Assembly (NCBI GenBank): GCA_030634615.1
Contig: DAOWAL010000049.1
Coordinates: 1 to 8,465, forward strand
DNA from: Candidatus Aenigmatarchaeota archaeon
GTDB lineage: Archaea > Aenigmatarchaeota > Aenigmatarchaeia > QMZP01 > QMZT01
Reading direction: 5' to 3'
DNA: 8,465 nt
Both the position numbers and the translations under genes were made by a program. Positions 1 to 6,459 of the stretch are shown here, in pieces. How positions within the stretch are numbered: the first letter of the stretch is position 1; every line of letters begins with the position of its first letter. The notes below the pieces were generated by a model. The model ran no database searches. It saw nothing but the letters and a program-made list of their open reading frames with translations, and was not told the DNA's origin.

Positions 1-21
1 AATTTTGATACGGGTAAATGA
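1..21 (+). other. Probable 3' end of an upstream gene
   Basis: Every + strand frame meets a stop within the first 31 bases: TGA at 6-8, TGA at 19-21 and TAA at 29-31. Any gene entering from the left therefore ends here. The neatest reading is the frame closing with TGA at 19-21, which would overlap the first endonuclease start (ATG at 18) by four bases, the ATGA arrangement also seen at 7513-7516. Only six sense codons would be visible, so the product cannot be identified. Confidence 0.3.
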
Positions 22-776
22 TAATATATAAAACAACCAATAAAATTAATGGTAAAAGTTATATCGGACAAACTGTTCATAGTTTAAGACAAAGAAAACA
101 TGGACATGTCTCTGCTGCTTTATCCGTAAGAGATACCACCTATTTTCATCGCGCGCTTAGAAAATATGGCAGCGAAAATTTTTCTTGGGAAATTTTACAG
201 GAATGTGATACAATTGAAGAATTGAATCAACTAGAAATTTTTTATATCGGTTATTATAATACATTTGGTAACAACGGTTATAATTTAACTGTTGGTGGAA
301 AAAGCGGATTAGTAGGGTTTAAACACACAGACGAATCAAAAAGAAAAATGTCTGAAGCACAAAAAGGAAAAAAACTTTCGGAAGAAACAAAAAGAAGAAT
401 GTCAAAAGTTCAAAAAAATAAAGTAGTTTCTAAAGAGACTAGAAGAAAAATATCTGAAGGACACAAAGGTTTCAAACTTCCTGAGAAAGTGAGGAGAAAG
501 ATATCTGTGGCACTAAAGGGTAAATTTACTGGTAAGAACAGTCCTTTATACGGTAAACCGTTTTCTAAAGAGCATAGAAGAAGAATGTCGGAAGCTAGAG
601 TTGGTAAACAGGTGGGCAAAAATAATCCGGCAGCAAAAGCTGTGGTTATTGATAATAAATATTTTGATACAGTGAATCAAGCAGCAAAAGCACTGGCTGT
701 AGCCCGTTTGACCATTTATCGCAGAATAAGAAGGGGGATTGTTGGATACCAATACGCCCGTAAAGAAGGAAATTAA
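18..776 (+). CDS. GIY-YIG homing endonuclease (HE1) with NUMOD3 repeats
   Basis: This 252-residue protein is a free-standing homing endonuclease of the GIY-YIG superfamily (I-TevI/Seg type), which nicks or cleaves a long DNA target so that its gene is copied by repair. The catalytic domain covers residues 1-94. Visible catalytic positions are Tyr4 (IIY), Tyr15 (YIG), Arg26, His30, Glu73 and Asn89 (GYN), so it looks active. Residues 103-197 hold five tandem 17-residue NUMOD3-type repeats of the form [15 protein letters not shown], with one NSPLYGK linker. Residues 205-247 carry a KYFDT motif followed by a likely helix-turn-helix (QAAKALAV...IYRRI) and probably bind DNA. The start lacks a strong Shine-Dalgarno site (only GGG at 12-14) and may depend on coupling to an upstream gene. 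The function call is firm; its DNA target cannot be read from sequence. Confidence 0.95.
   Translation: MIIYKTTNKINGKSYIGQTVHSLRQRKHGHVSAALSVRDTTYFHRALRKYGSENFSWEILQECDTIEELNQLEIFYIGYYNTFGNNGYNLTVGGKSGLVGFKHTDESKRKMSEAQKGKKLSEETKRRMSKVQKNKVVSKETRRKISEGHKGFKLPEKVRRKISVALKGKFTGKNSPLYGKPFSKEHRRRMSEARVGKQVGKNNPAAKAVVIDNKYFDTVNQAAKALAVARLTIYRRIRRGIVGYQYARKEGN
324..608 (+). repeat. NUMOD3-type coding repeats in HE1 (5 units)
   Basis: Five 17-codon units encode a basic helix-like motif (consensus [16 protein letters not shown]). In this protein family such modules are minor-groove DNA-contacting segments that extend the recognition site. The units have diverged at the DNA level. Confidence 0.85.
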
Positions 777-789
777 TCATCAATAACCC

Positions 790-814
790 GTCAAGAAAAC
801 CCACTGTTTTCGAC
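790..814 (+). terminator. Hairpin in the only long intergenic gap; weak terminator candidate
   Basis: The gap at 777-861 holds an inverted repeat: GTC, a two-base AA bulge, GAAAAC, loop CCACT, GTTTTC, GAC. This gives a nine-base-pair stem with one bulge. A short TTTT run (819-822) starts five bases after the stem, so it could be a weak intrinsic terminator, an RNA processing site or a barrier between HE1 and the next gene. The T-run is short and detached, so the terminator call is tentative. No convincing promoter is seen in the gap. Confidence 0.3.
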
Positions 815-847
815 CAGATTTTAAACAGCAGAATTCGGTTTTAGCCG

Positions 848-855
848 TAGGAGGA
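848..855 (+). promoter_or_regulatory. Strong ribosome binding site of the two-TM gene
   Basis: TAGGAGGA lies six bases before the ATG at 862. It is among the best Shine-Dalgarno matches in the window and fixes that start. Confidence 0.8.
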
Positions 856-861
856 AGTTTT

Positions 862-1137
862 ATGTCGGAAAAATTAAGTATTTTTGGTAAAAAGTTCTGG
901 GATTTGTGGGCTATGAAAATCATGAGAAATGTAGCCTCTATAAAATATCAATTTTTAACAGCATTTTTTGTGTTAATTGCATATGGAATGTTTAATGTGG
1001 ATCCTAATGATAACCCTTGGATAAGTGACACTGTTGGGCTCGCTTTCCTTGGCGGAGGGTTTATAGCTTTATCAACGGCCCGTATTATCAGTAAAACGAA
1101 ATTAACAGAAAATGAACCATTAGATACGGATAAATAA
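862..1137 (+). CDS. Small membrane protein with two transmembrane segments (holin-like)
   Basis: This 91-residue protein has two hydrophobic stretches likely to span the membrane, about residues 30-45 (QFLTAFFVLIAYGMF) and 57-76 (TVGLAFLGGGFIALSTARII), joined by a short acidic loop NVDPNDNPWISD. Both ends are polar; the N-terminal 25 residues are basic and amphipathic (KKFWDLWAMKIMRN). Size and topology match small phage holins with two spans, which make the membrane hole that starts lysis, but no diagnostic holin motif is seen. The start is set by a strong upstream Shine-Dalgarno site. The next gene begins one base after the stop, so the two are probably co-translated and may act together at the inner membrane. 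The coding call is firm. Holin is only one possibility; a virion or host-takeover membrane protein is equally possible. Confidence 0.8.
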   Translation: MSEKLSIFGKKFWDLWAMKIMRNVASIKYQFLTAFFVLIAYGMFNVDPNDNPWISDTVGLAFLGGGFIALSTARIISKTKLTENEPLDTDK

Positions 1138-1138
1138 A

Positions 1139-2089
1139 ATGACCTTTTTTGATATAACAAAAAGTATAACATTGGTAGTTGTTGTTGCCTTTTTATGGTT
1201 TCATGGAAATGCTATTATAAGTGGTTTTAATAAACCTTCAATTCCAGCAGCGATAATTAAAACCATTGATGATAATGCATTGAAATTGTCATCGTTAACC
1301 GCCAGCAATAAAAAAGTTAAAGATTTACGTGAAGAATTTGAATCCAAAAATAGTAAAATTTTGTCGGAGTATGAAAAGCAGAAAAAAGAAGTATTGGAAG
1401 AATTAGGTGAGATTAAAGCGAAACAGAAACAAACAAGAGATTTAATAAATAGACAATCGGATAAAGTTACAACTCCAAAGAATGAAAAATTAGCATACGA
1501 GTTTAAGAAAGTTTATGCAAAAGATATTGATGGAAAATCGTTTCCAGTTGCTTGGGTGATGTATTTTCCTAACCAGAGTGATGATAAGCGTTGGAAAACC
1601 GGAACCTACCCATTAGAATATTATACCAAAGTTATAGAAACAGAAAATCGAGATGGTACCTTTAATCGCTATGCCGAAATGCATCTGGAAAATAATCAGA
1701 TGGATGAGACTGAAGGTAAGCAATACCCGATCAAATTAGAAAATATTGAATGGGCAAAAGTTGAAAAGAAAGAAAAATCATGGATGTGGAATCCAAGATT
1801 GGGGTTTGGATTAATAGCCTCACCTGATTATGTAGCACCCACATTGGATATTAGTATAGCCAGTTATGGCAGAACAAGCAGGGATTTTGATTGGCGATTT
1901 GTTTCTTTGGGACTGGGAGCAAATAAGACATCTGATGATGATATTGTCTTCATAGGATCTTTTGAACCCTGTTCATGGAATATTGGAAATGTTTTACCAT
2001 TAGTAGAGAATATGTTCGTTGGGCCTGTATGGGCTATAGATTCAAATAGTGAAACGAAGTTGGGAGTTAAAACTGTTATCCCGTTTTAG
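1139..2089 (+). CDS. Membrane-anchored coiled-coil protein with beta-rich C-terminal domain
   Basis: This 316-residue protein is not assigned to a named family. Residues 8-23 (SITLVVVVAFLWFHGN) form a single N-terminal membrane anchor or uncleaved signal. Residues about 55-108 are charged and heptad-like, with many Lys, Glu and Leu, and probably form a coiled coil. Residues 115-210 form a soluble domain (VYAKDIDGKSFPVAWVMYFP). Residues 217-316 are rich in alternating hydrophobic and Gly/aromatic residues (WNPRLGFGLIASP, SIASYGRTSRDFDWRFVSLGLG), suggesting beta structure. The layout of anchor, coiled coil and outward domain recalls i-spanins and other envelope-spanning phage proteins, but it is much longer than a typical i-spanin. 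It starts one base after the two-TM gene, with a weak GGA (1128-1130) ahead of it. The stop TAG at 2087-2089 lies inside a TAGGAGG motif. A lysis or envelope role is inference. Confidence 0.8.
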   Translation: MTFFDITKSITLVVVVAFLWFHGNAIISGFNKPSIPAAIIKTIDDNALKLSSLTASNKKVKDLREEFESKNSKILSEYEKQKKEVLEELGEIKAKQKQTRDLINRQSDKVTTPKNEKLAYEFKKVYAKDIDGKSFPVAWVMYFPNQSDDKRWKTGTYPLEYYTKVIETENRDGTFNRYAEMHLENNQMDETEGKQYPIKLENIEWAKVEKKEKSWMWNPRLGFGLIASPDYVAPTLDISIASYGRTSRDFDWRFVSLGLGANKTSDDDIVFIGSFEPCSWNIGNVLPLVENMFVGPVWAIDSNSETKLGVKTVIPF

Positions 2090-2093
2090 GAGG
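2087..2093 (+). promoter_or_regulatory. Misplaced Shine-Dalgarno motif upstream of HE2
   Basis: TAGGAGG overlaps the stop codon of the preceding gene and lies 17 bases before the HE2 ATG at 2111, well beyond the four to eight bases used by other genes here. A weaker AGG at 2098-2100 is nearer. The strong motif may be left over from the arrangement before HE2 arrived, or may work only after the RNA folds. Confidence 0.45.
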
Positions 2094-2110
2094 ATATAGG
2101 TCAAATTAAT

Positions 2111-2944
2111 ATGATAATTTATAAGGTGACGAATAAAATTAATGGTAAAGAGTATGTAGGACAAACTACTATTAGTTTGAAAAAAAGGAAAGGTGGGCAT
2201 ATTAATGCTGCATTATCTACGCATGATAATAATTATTTTCATTCTGCACTCAGAAAATATGGTCCAGAAAATTTTGATTGGAAAACTATACATGGGTGTG
2301 TTAATATTGATGATCTAAATAAATGGGAGATATATTATATAAAATATTATAATACCTTTAATAATGGTTATAATTTGACTTTGGGGGGCTTTGGATCAAT
2401 TGGTTACAAGCATACCGAAGAAACCAAAAAGAAGATATCTATTGCAAATGGCGGAAAAAAATCTATTTGGTATGGTAAAAAGCATTCAGAGGAATCAAAA
2501 AGAAAAATGTCCGAATCACATAAAGGTATTAAGCCTTCTGATGAAACAAAAAGAAAATTGTCGAAAGCGTTTAAAGGTGAAAAAAATCATTTTTATGGAA
2601 AACATCATTCCGAAAAAATGAAAAGGAAAATGTCAGAATTACAGAGTGGAGAAAAACATCCTTTTTATGGTAGGCATCATTCAGATGAAACTAAAAGAAA
2701 AATGTCTGAAACAAAGAAGGGAAAAAATCATCCAATGTACGGGAAACATCTTTCTGAAGAGCACAGTGGAAAAATATCCGAAGGGTTAAAAGGAAAAAAT
2801 AATCCACGAGCAAGGGCCGTGATTATTGGTGATAAATTTTTTGATACAAGAGAACAGGCGGCGAAATTCGTTAATATTTCCGCATCACACGTTAGATATA
2901 GAATTTTACATGCGACAAAATGGTTAGATTACAGTTACGCATAA
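2111..2944 (+). CDS. GIY-YIG homing endonuclease (HE2) with six NUMOD3 repeats
   Basis: This 277-residue protein is a paralogue of the first endonuclease. The GIY-YIG domain covers residues 1-93, with Tyr4, Tyr15 (YVG here instead of YIG), Arg26, His30, Glu73 and Asn88 all present, so activity is expected. Six NUMOD3-type repeats cover residues about 101-230. Several are joined by a linker of the type NHFYGKH, which lengthens the unit to about 24 residues. The C-terminal module (residues 234-277: AVIIGDKFFDT, then QAAKFVNIS and KWLDYSYA) is nearly the same as in HE3, pointing to a recent common origin. It lies between the membrane-anchored coiled-coil gene and the small gene before the portal, with 21 and 24-base gaps. 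Its strongest Shine-Dalgarno motif is too far away and the ATG sits in the loop of a possible AU hairpin, so translation may be weak or controlled. Confidence 0.95.
   Translation: MIIYKVTNKINGKEYVGQTTISLKKRKGGHINAALSTHDNNYFHSALRKYGPENFDWKTIHGCVNIDDLNKWEIYYIKYYNTFNNGYNLTLGGFGSIGYKHTEETKKKISIANGGKKSIWYGKKHSEESKRKMSESHKGIKPSDETKRKLSKAFKGEKNHFYGKHHSEKMKRKMSELQSGEKHPFYGRHHSDETKRKMSETKKGKNHPMYGKHLSEEHSGKISEGLKGKNNPRARAVIIGDKFFDTREQAAKFVNISASHVRYRILHATKWLDYSYA
2411..2800 (+). repeat. NUMOD3-type coding repeats in HE2 (6 units)
   Basis: Six coding units of 17 residues, several followed by a YGKxH linker. HE2 and HE5 have the most copies among the five endonucleases. The pattern is coding and diverged; it is not a CRISPR array. 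Confidence 0.85.
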
Positions 2945-2968
2945 ATTTAGATTTTAGGAGGCAAGATT

Positions 2969-3154
2969 ATGACTATTGATTTTCAAACACCGCCTTGGTG
3001 GAAGAGTGGTCCGGAAGATTACACAAAAAATCGGTCAGCAGGTGTTGACTATACAGTTGATGATCTTATTGGGAGAGTGGATGTAAAAAAATATTCGTTA
3101 TCGACTGATGATCCAGCTACAGTGTCAGGAACTGACGGTACTATTCTTATATAA
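2969..3154 (+). CDS. 61-residue protein of unknown function before the portal gene
   Basis: A short acidic protein, MTIDFQTPPWWKSGPEDYTK at its start, with no membrane segment and no motif I recognise. It is taken as a real gene because a perfect AGGAGG (2956-2961) lies seven bases before its ATG, it ends 12 bases before the portal-like start, and it fills the space between HE2 and the portal gene without overlap. The tight link to the portal suggests a small virion or assembly protein, or a short leader ORF, but that is inference from position only. The N-terminal PPWW and the C-terminal Ser/Thr/Asp-rich stretch (STDDPATVSGTDGT) suggest a partly unstructured protein. Confidence 0.7.
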   Translation: MTIDFQTPPWWKSGPEDYTKNRSAGVDYTVDDLIGRVDVKKYSLSTDDPATVSGTDGTILI

Positions 3155-3166
3155 TGTGGGGGCAAG

Positions 3167-5008
3167 ATGGAACAAGACTCATTGAATAAAGTTACTGCGG
3201 ACTTAAAAGAAAAATACCCAGATGTGGGTATAAGATCCATAGAGACAAATGATAACACAGGGCAAACAACTTTCCTTTTAGAGCCTACAAAGAAAAGTTT
3301 GGCCTTTTTAGATGCAAGAAAAGGCGGAGGGATTACACCCCATACATATAGAGAAAAAGCCGCAGTTATTAGTAGGGATTATGTTCAGAGATCAAATCTC
3401 GATTTAGGGGCAGCAGATCCTTATTTAGAGGATCCAAAAGAATCTTTTAAGAGAGCGATTAAATATTATTACACAGATCCATTGGTCGGGGCTTCAACAA
3501 ATATCTTAGCTAATCTGGCAAAGAAAGGATTTGAGAATGACATAGATGATCCAAACATAAAACAGTTCTATGACACATGGACTTTCGATGTCGGTTTTGA
3601 TGAGTTGTTAGATTGGATTTTCCTAGATTTTTTCAAAGTCGGCCATGTAACCACATATAAAGTTTTAGCGAAATATGAACCCAGAGTTTCATACCTATCA
3701 CCCATTCCTGGCAAAAAAGTCAAAACAAGTAAAAAAACAACTGGAAAAGAAAAAGCGGCCAAGAAAAAAATTTGGTCGAAGGGCTTTTTGCCCACCGCTT
3801 ATACTGTGTTAAATCCTTTATTAACTACGATTAATGGGAGTTTACTTTTTGATAAGACCTCAGTATCATTAACACCCCCATCTGAATTAGCAGAACTGCT
3901 TAAAAAACCAAGTGGTGAATTAACCGAAGATGAAAAAGATTTAATTAAAGCCCTACCTTCAGATTTGAAAGCCGCGGCAGAAAAAGGTGGTGAATTTCAA
4001 TTAGATCCTCGACTCGTTGGCCAAATTACCTATAGGAAGTCCCCATATGAGCGTTACGCTCGTCCAAAGACATTAAGGGTATTCGATACCATCGAATATA
4101 AAAATGCCTTGAAACAAGCTGATTTGAGCACCCTGGATGGTATTACAAATTACATCTTGAAAATTACAATAGGTAACGATGAACATCCTGTCACATCTCA
4201 GGAAGAATTGGAAGCGGTCGCGAGCCTTTTCAATACACCGAGTAAAGGATTTGACGTCATATGGAACCATACCCTACAAGTAGAAAAAATTATATCTCCT
4301 GAAATCGATAAAATTTTGGGGGAGGGTAAATATAAACAAGTTAATAATGACATGACCACTGGTTTGGCAATCACACGTGCGATTCTTGACGGTGGATCTG
4401 ACATAAATACAGCAGAAATTGAGTTACTGACTAAAGGTTTAATGGAAGAAGTGAACTATGCCAGACGCCAGGTTACACGTTGGATCTACAAGGAATACAG
4501 ACAAATAGCAGAAGCCATGGGGTTTGATCGGTTTCCGTCCATCAGGTGGGACGAAGGTGTATTACTTGATACGATTCTATACTTAAATTCGATCTCGGCA
4601 ATGGTGGATCGTCGTATGCTTTCATATCGTACAGCGTTGGAGACTCTTAATTTTGATTATCCAAATGAACTAAAGAATATGGAGGAAGAATTACCTCTTG
4701 TAGAGAAAGGATTGTTCGGTATTTTGGGCAGCCCGTTTCAGCAGGCTAAACAGGACATGCAACCGGTGCAGAATTCTCCATCTGGAACCCCATCAAGAGG
4801 GCGCCCGACAGGACAACCAACAGGCAAAAAAGATACAAATGTAAATCCAGCGAAACAACCTGGGCAGAAAGCGTCGGTGGTAAAAGATATTACAAACATG
4901 ACTCCTTCCGAATATTCAACTTTTTTGGACGGGGCCAGAAGTGTGTTATCTGAGGATGAGTATATTAACTTTTTAGATTGGGCGAGTAAAGAGAGGTTTA
5001 ATGGGTAA
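3167..5008 (+). CDS. Portal-like protein of a tailed phage
   Basis: This 613-residue protein has the look of a phage portal, the dodecameric ring at the capsid vertex through which DNA is packaged and to which the tail attaches. Evidence is family resemblance: residues 90-175 have the portal-type opening (SFKRAIKYYYTDPLVGASTNILANLA, a WTFDVGFDELLDWIFLDFFKVGHV helix pair); residues 360-470 resemble the clip/stem region (YKQVNNDMTTGLAITRAILDGGS, then the long helix TKGLMEEVNYARRQVTRWIY); and the C-terminus carries a GRPTGQPTG low-complexity tail (about 530-570). Unusual parts are a Lys-rich insert at residues 183-206 and an acidic insert at 236-275. A short helical end follows (EYSTFLDGARSVLSEDEYINFLDWASKE). 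A GGGGG Shine-Dalgarno site at 3158-3162 sets the start. No frameshift or intron is seen. The portal call is by resemblance without a search; size and gene order agree with it. Confidence 0.8.
   Translation: MEQDSLNKVTADLKEKYPDVGIRSIETNDNTGQTTFLLEPTKKSLAFLDARKGGGITPHTYREKAAVISRDYVQRSNLDLGAADPYLEDPKESFKRAIKYYYTDPLVGASTNILANLAKKGFENDIDDPNIKQFYDTWTFDVGFDELLDWIFLDFFKVGHVTTYKVLAKYEPRVSYLSPIPGKKVKTSKKTTGKEKAAKKKIWSKGFLPTAYTVLNPLLTTINGSLLFDKTSVSLTPPSELAELLKKPSGELTEDEKDLIKALPSDLKAAAEKGGEFQLDPRLVGQITYRKSPYERYARPKTLRVFDTIEYKNALKQADLSTLDGITNYILKITIGNDEHPVTSQEELEAVASLFNTPSKGFDVIWNHTLQVEKIISPEIDKILGEGKYKQVNNDMTTGLAITRAILDGGSDINTAEIELLTKGLMEEVNYARRQVTRWIYKEYRQIAEAMGFDRFPSIRWDEGVLLDTILYLNSISAMVDRRMLSYRTALETLNFDYPNELKNMEEELPLVEKGLFGILGSPFQQAKQDMQPVQNSPSGTPSRGRPTGQPTGKKDTNVNPAKQPGQKASVVKDITNMTPSEYSTFLDGARSVLSEDEYINFLDWASKERFNG
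4992..4996 (+). promoter_or_regulatory. HE3 ribosome binding site inside the portal gene end
   Basis: AGAGG, within the last portal codons, lies four bases before the HE3 ATG at 5001. HE3 thus uses translation signals inside its neighbour's coding sequence. Confidence 0.5.
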
Positions 5009-5837
5009 TAAAGTAAGTGGTATAATATATAAAGTGACAAATAAAATTAATGGTAAAATGTATATTGGACAGACTATTAAAAGGTTGGAGGTAAGAAAAA
5101 ATGCTCATAATTCAGATGCTTTATCTATAAAAGACAATAACCATTTTCACAGTGCTATTAGAAAACACAGTATCGAAAAGTTTGATTGGGAGATCATCGA
5201 TAGAAATGATAACAGAGTAAAACTAAATTTATTAGAAGTGTTTTATGTTGGTTATTACAATACATTTATTGGTAGAGGGTATAACTTGAATGCTGGTGGG
5301 GATGGAAATCTTGGGTTTTCTCCTTCCAAGGAAACAAGAAAAAAATTATCCCTTGCTAATTCTGGTAAGGCTAATCCTATGTATGGTAAGAGGCATTCAG
5401 CAGAAACCAGAAAAAAGATATCTATAGCAGCGACGGGCAAACATAGTGGTGAAAATAATTCAAATTATGGTAAAAAACATTCTAAGGAAACTAGGAAAAA
5501 GATATCTGAGGCATTGGTGGGTAAATGTATCGGCGAAAAAAATCATAATTTCGGTAAACCGTTATCTGATGAAACGAAAAGAAAACTGTCTATAGCATTA
5601 ACTGGTAAATGTGGTCCTATGCTCGGTAAACATCATTCTGATGAAACAAAAAAGAAAATATCTGAAAGAATGATAGGTAAGAACAAAGGGAAAGACAGTC
5701 CTCATGCCCATGCAGTAATTATAGGTGATAAGTATTTCGATACTCTGACTGAAGCTGCCAAATTTATAGGGGTTACACCACCAATAATAAGAAAAAGAAT
5801 TTTACAAACAAAATGGTTAGACTACCATTATGCATAA
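5001..5837 (+). CDS. GIY-YIG homing endonuclease (HE3) overlapping the portal gene
   Basis: This 278-residue endonuclease begins eight bases before the portal stop ends, in another frame, so its first codons reuse portal DNA. It carries six extra N-terminal residues (MGNKVS) before the GIIY motif; ATG 5001 is the only sensible start. Catalytic residues Tyr10, Tyr21, Arg32, His36, Glu79 and Asn95 are present in the domain at residues 7-100. Five NUMOD3-type repeats cover residues 108-227, with linkers such as ANPMYGKRH. The C-terminal module AVIIGDKYFDT through KWLDYHYA (238-278) nearly matches HE2. It is the first of three tandem endonuclease genes. By analogy with free-standing phage endonucleases, its cleavage target may lie in or near the portal gene of phages that lack it. 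Confidence 0.95.
   Translation: MGNKVSGIIYKVTNKINGKMYIGQTIKRLEVRKNAHNSDALSIKDNNHFHSAIRKHSIEKFDWEIIDRNDNRVKLNLLEVFYVGYYNTFIGRGYNLNAGGDGNLGFSPSKETRKKLSLANSGKANPMYGKRHSAETRKKISIAATGKHSGENNSNYGKKHSKETRKKISEALVGKCIGEKNHNFGKPLSDETKRKLSIALTGKCGPMLGKHHSDETKKKISERMIGKNKGKDSPHAHAVIIGDKYFDTLTEAAKFIGVTPPIIRKRILQTKWLDYHYA
5322..5681 (+). repeat. NUMOD3-type coding repeats in HE3 (5 units)
   Basis: Five coding units of 17 residues, most spaced by a 7-residue GxNxxYGK-type linker. One linker shares 18 identical bases (5372-5389) with HE5 (6836-6853). Confidence 0.85.
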
Positions 5838-6459
5838 CCCATACGGTCTAATATACAAAGCAACAAATAATATTAACGAAAAAGTGTATATCGGTCAAAC
5901 AACCGGTACATTACATAAAAGAAAATCGAGACATGAGAGCGGTTCAAGAAAAAGAAAGCCAACGATACACTTTCACCGGGCTCTAAAGAAGTATTCCATA
6001 AAAGCGTTCACATGGGAAATATTAGAATATTGTGATGATAAAATTGAACTCGATCAAATGGAATATCACTATATAATGCAATTTGATTCTTATAAACATG
6101 GTTACAATCAGACATTAGGTGGTGAGAGTAGTTACGGAAGAATATGTAAGAATGCCACAAAAGAAAAAATATCAAAAGCGAAAACAGGTATTCCATTTTC
6201 AAAAGAACATAAAGCAAAGTTATCAAAAATGCGCCGGGGAGTAAAAAAATCTCCAGAACACATAAAAAATGTTGCTCGGGCTAAAAGTCAATACTGGGAA
6301 ATAATATACCCAAATGGTAACAAAGAAGTAATAAGAAATTTAAGCGCTTTCTGTAGAAGTCATGATTTAAGTGATCGAGGTATGTGGTTAGTGGCAAACA
6401 ATTATAGGAATCAGCATAAAGGGTTTAAATGTAAAAAGATAACAAATGGAGTATGTTAA
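5830..6459 (+). CDS. GIY-YIG homing endonuclease (HE4), divergent type with a different C-terminal module
   Basis: This 209-residue protein is the most divergent of the five. The GIY-YIG domain covers residues 7-98 with Tyr9, Tyr20, Arg31, His35, Glu78 and Asn93 present. Only two or three degenerate NUMOD3-like units follow (residues 108-150, e.g. [15 protein letters not shown]). Instead of the FDT module, the C-terminus (155-204) is [20 protein letters not shown], then [20 protein letters not shown] and a final HKGFKCKK. This compact module occurs in many phage HNH and GIY-YIG endonucleases and probably binds DNA. The gene overlaps the end of HE3 by eight bases, and no Shine-Dalgarno site is seen before the ATG, so translation probably restarts after HE3 termination. 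All key catalytic residues are kept, so it should be functional. Confidence 0.93.
   Translation: MHNPYGLIYKATNNINEKVYIGQTTGTLHKRKSRHESGSRKRKPTIHFHRALKKYSIKAFTWEILEYCDDKIELDQMEYHYIMQFDSYKHGYNQTLGGESSYGRICKNATKEKISKAKTGIPFSKEHKAKLSKMRRGVKKSPEHIKNVARAKSQYWEIIYPNGNKEVIRNLSAFCRSHDLSDRGMWLVANNYRNQHKGFKCKKITNGVC
6448..6451 (+). promoter_or_regulatory. Ribosome binding site that decides the HE5 start
   Basis: GGAG lies seven bases before the ATG at 6459 but only one base before the ATG at 6453. The downstream ATG is therefore preferred; it shares one base with the HE4 stop (TAATG). Confidence 0.6.

Noticed and set aside
1..20. First bases read in frame 1 as NFDTGK, like the FDT motif of the endonuclease C-termini
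   Set aside because: Too short, and in the endonucleases FDT is followed by about 30-35 more residues, so this cannot be a normal endonuclease end; likely chance.
410..619. Reverse-strand open frame opposite HE1, and similar ones at 5255-5440 and 6818-7120
   Set aside because: These mirror the repeat regions of the endonucleases, give low-complexity Leu/Phe/Ser-rich translations and lack their own ribosome binding sites.
777..861. Sigma70-like or T4 late promoter in the intergenic gap
   Set aside because: No properly spaced -35/-10 pair and no TATAAATA-type late promoter could be found there.
3167..5008. Intron or intein in the portal-like gene
   Set aside because: The frame is continuous and no endonuclease or splicing motif lies inside it; the endonucleases sit between genes, so they are treated as free-standing.
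4738..5040. 100-residue reverse-strand frame across the portal end
   Set aside because: It lies opposite the low-complexity portal tail and the HE3 start, has no recognisable motif and no support from spacing or signals.
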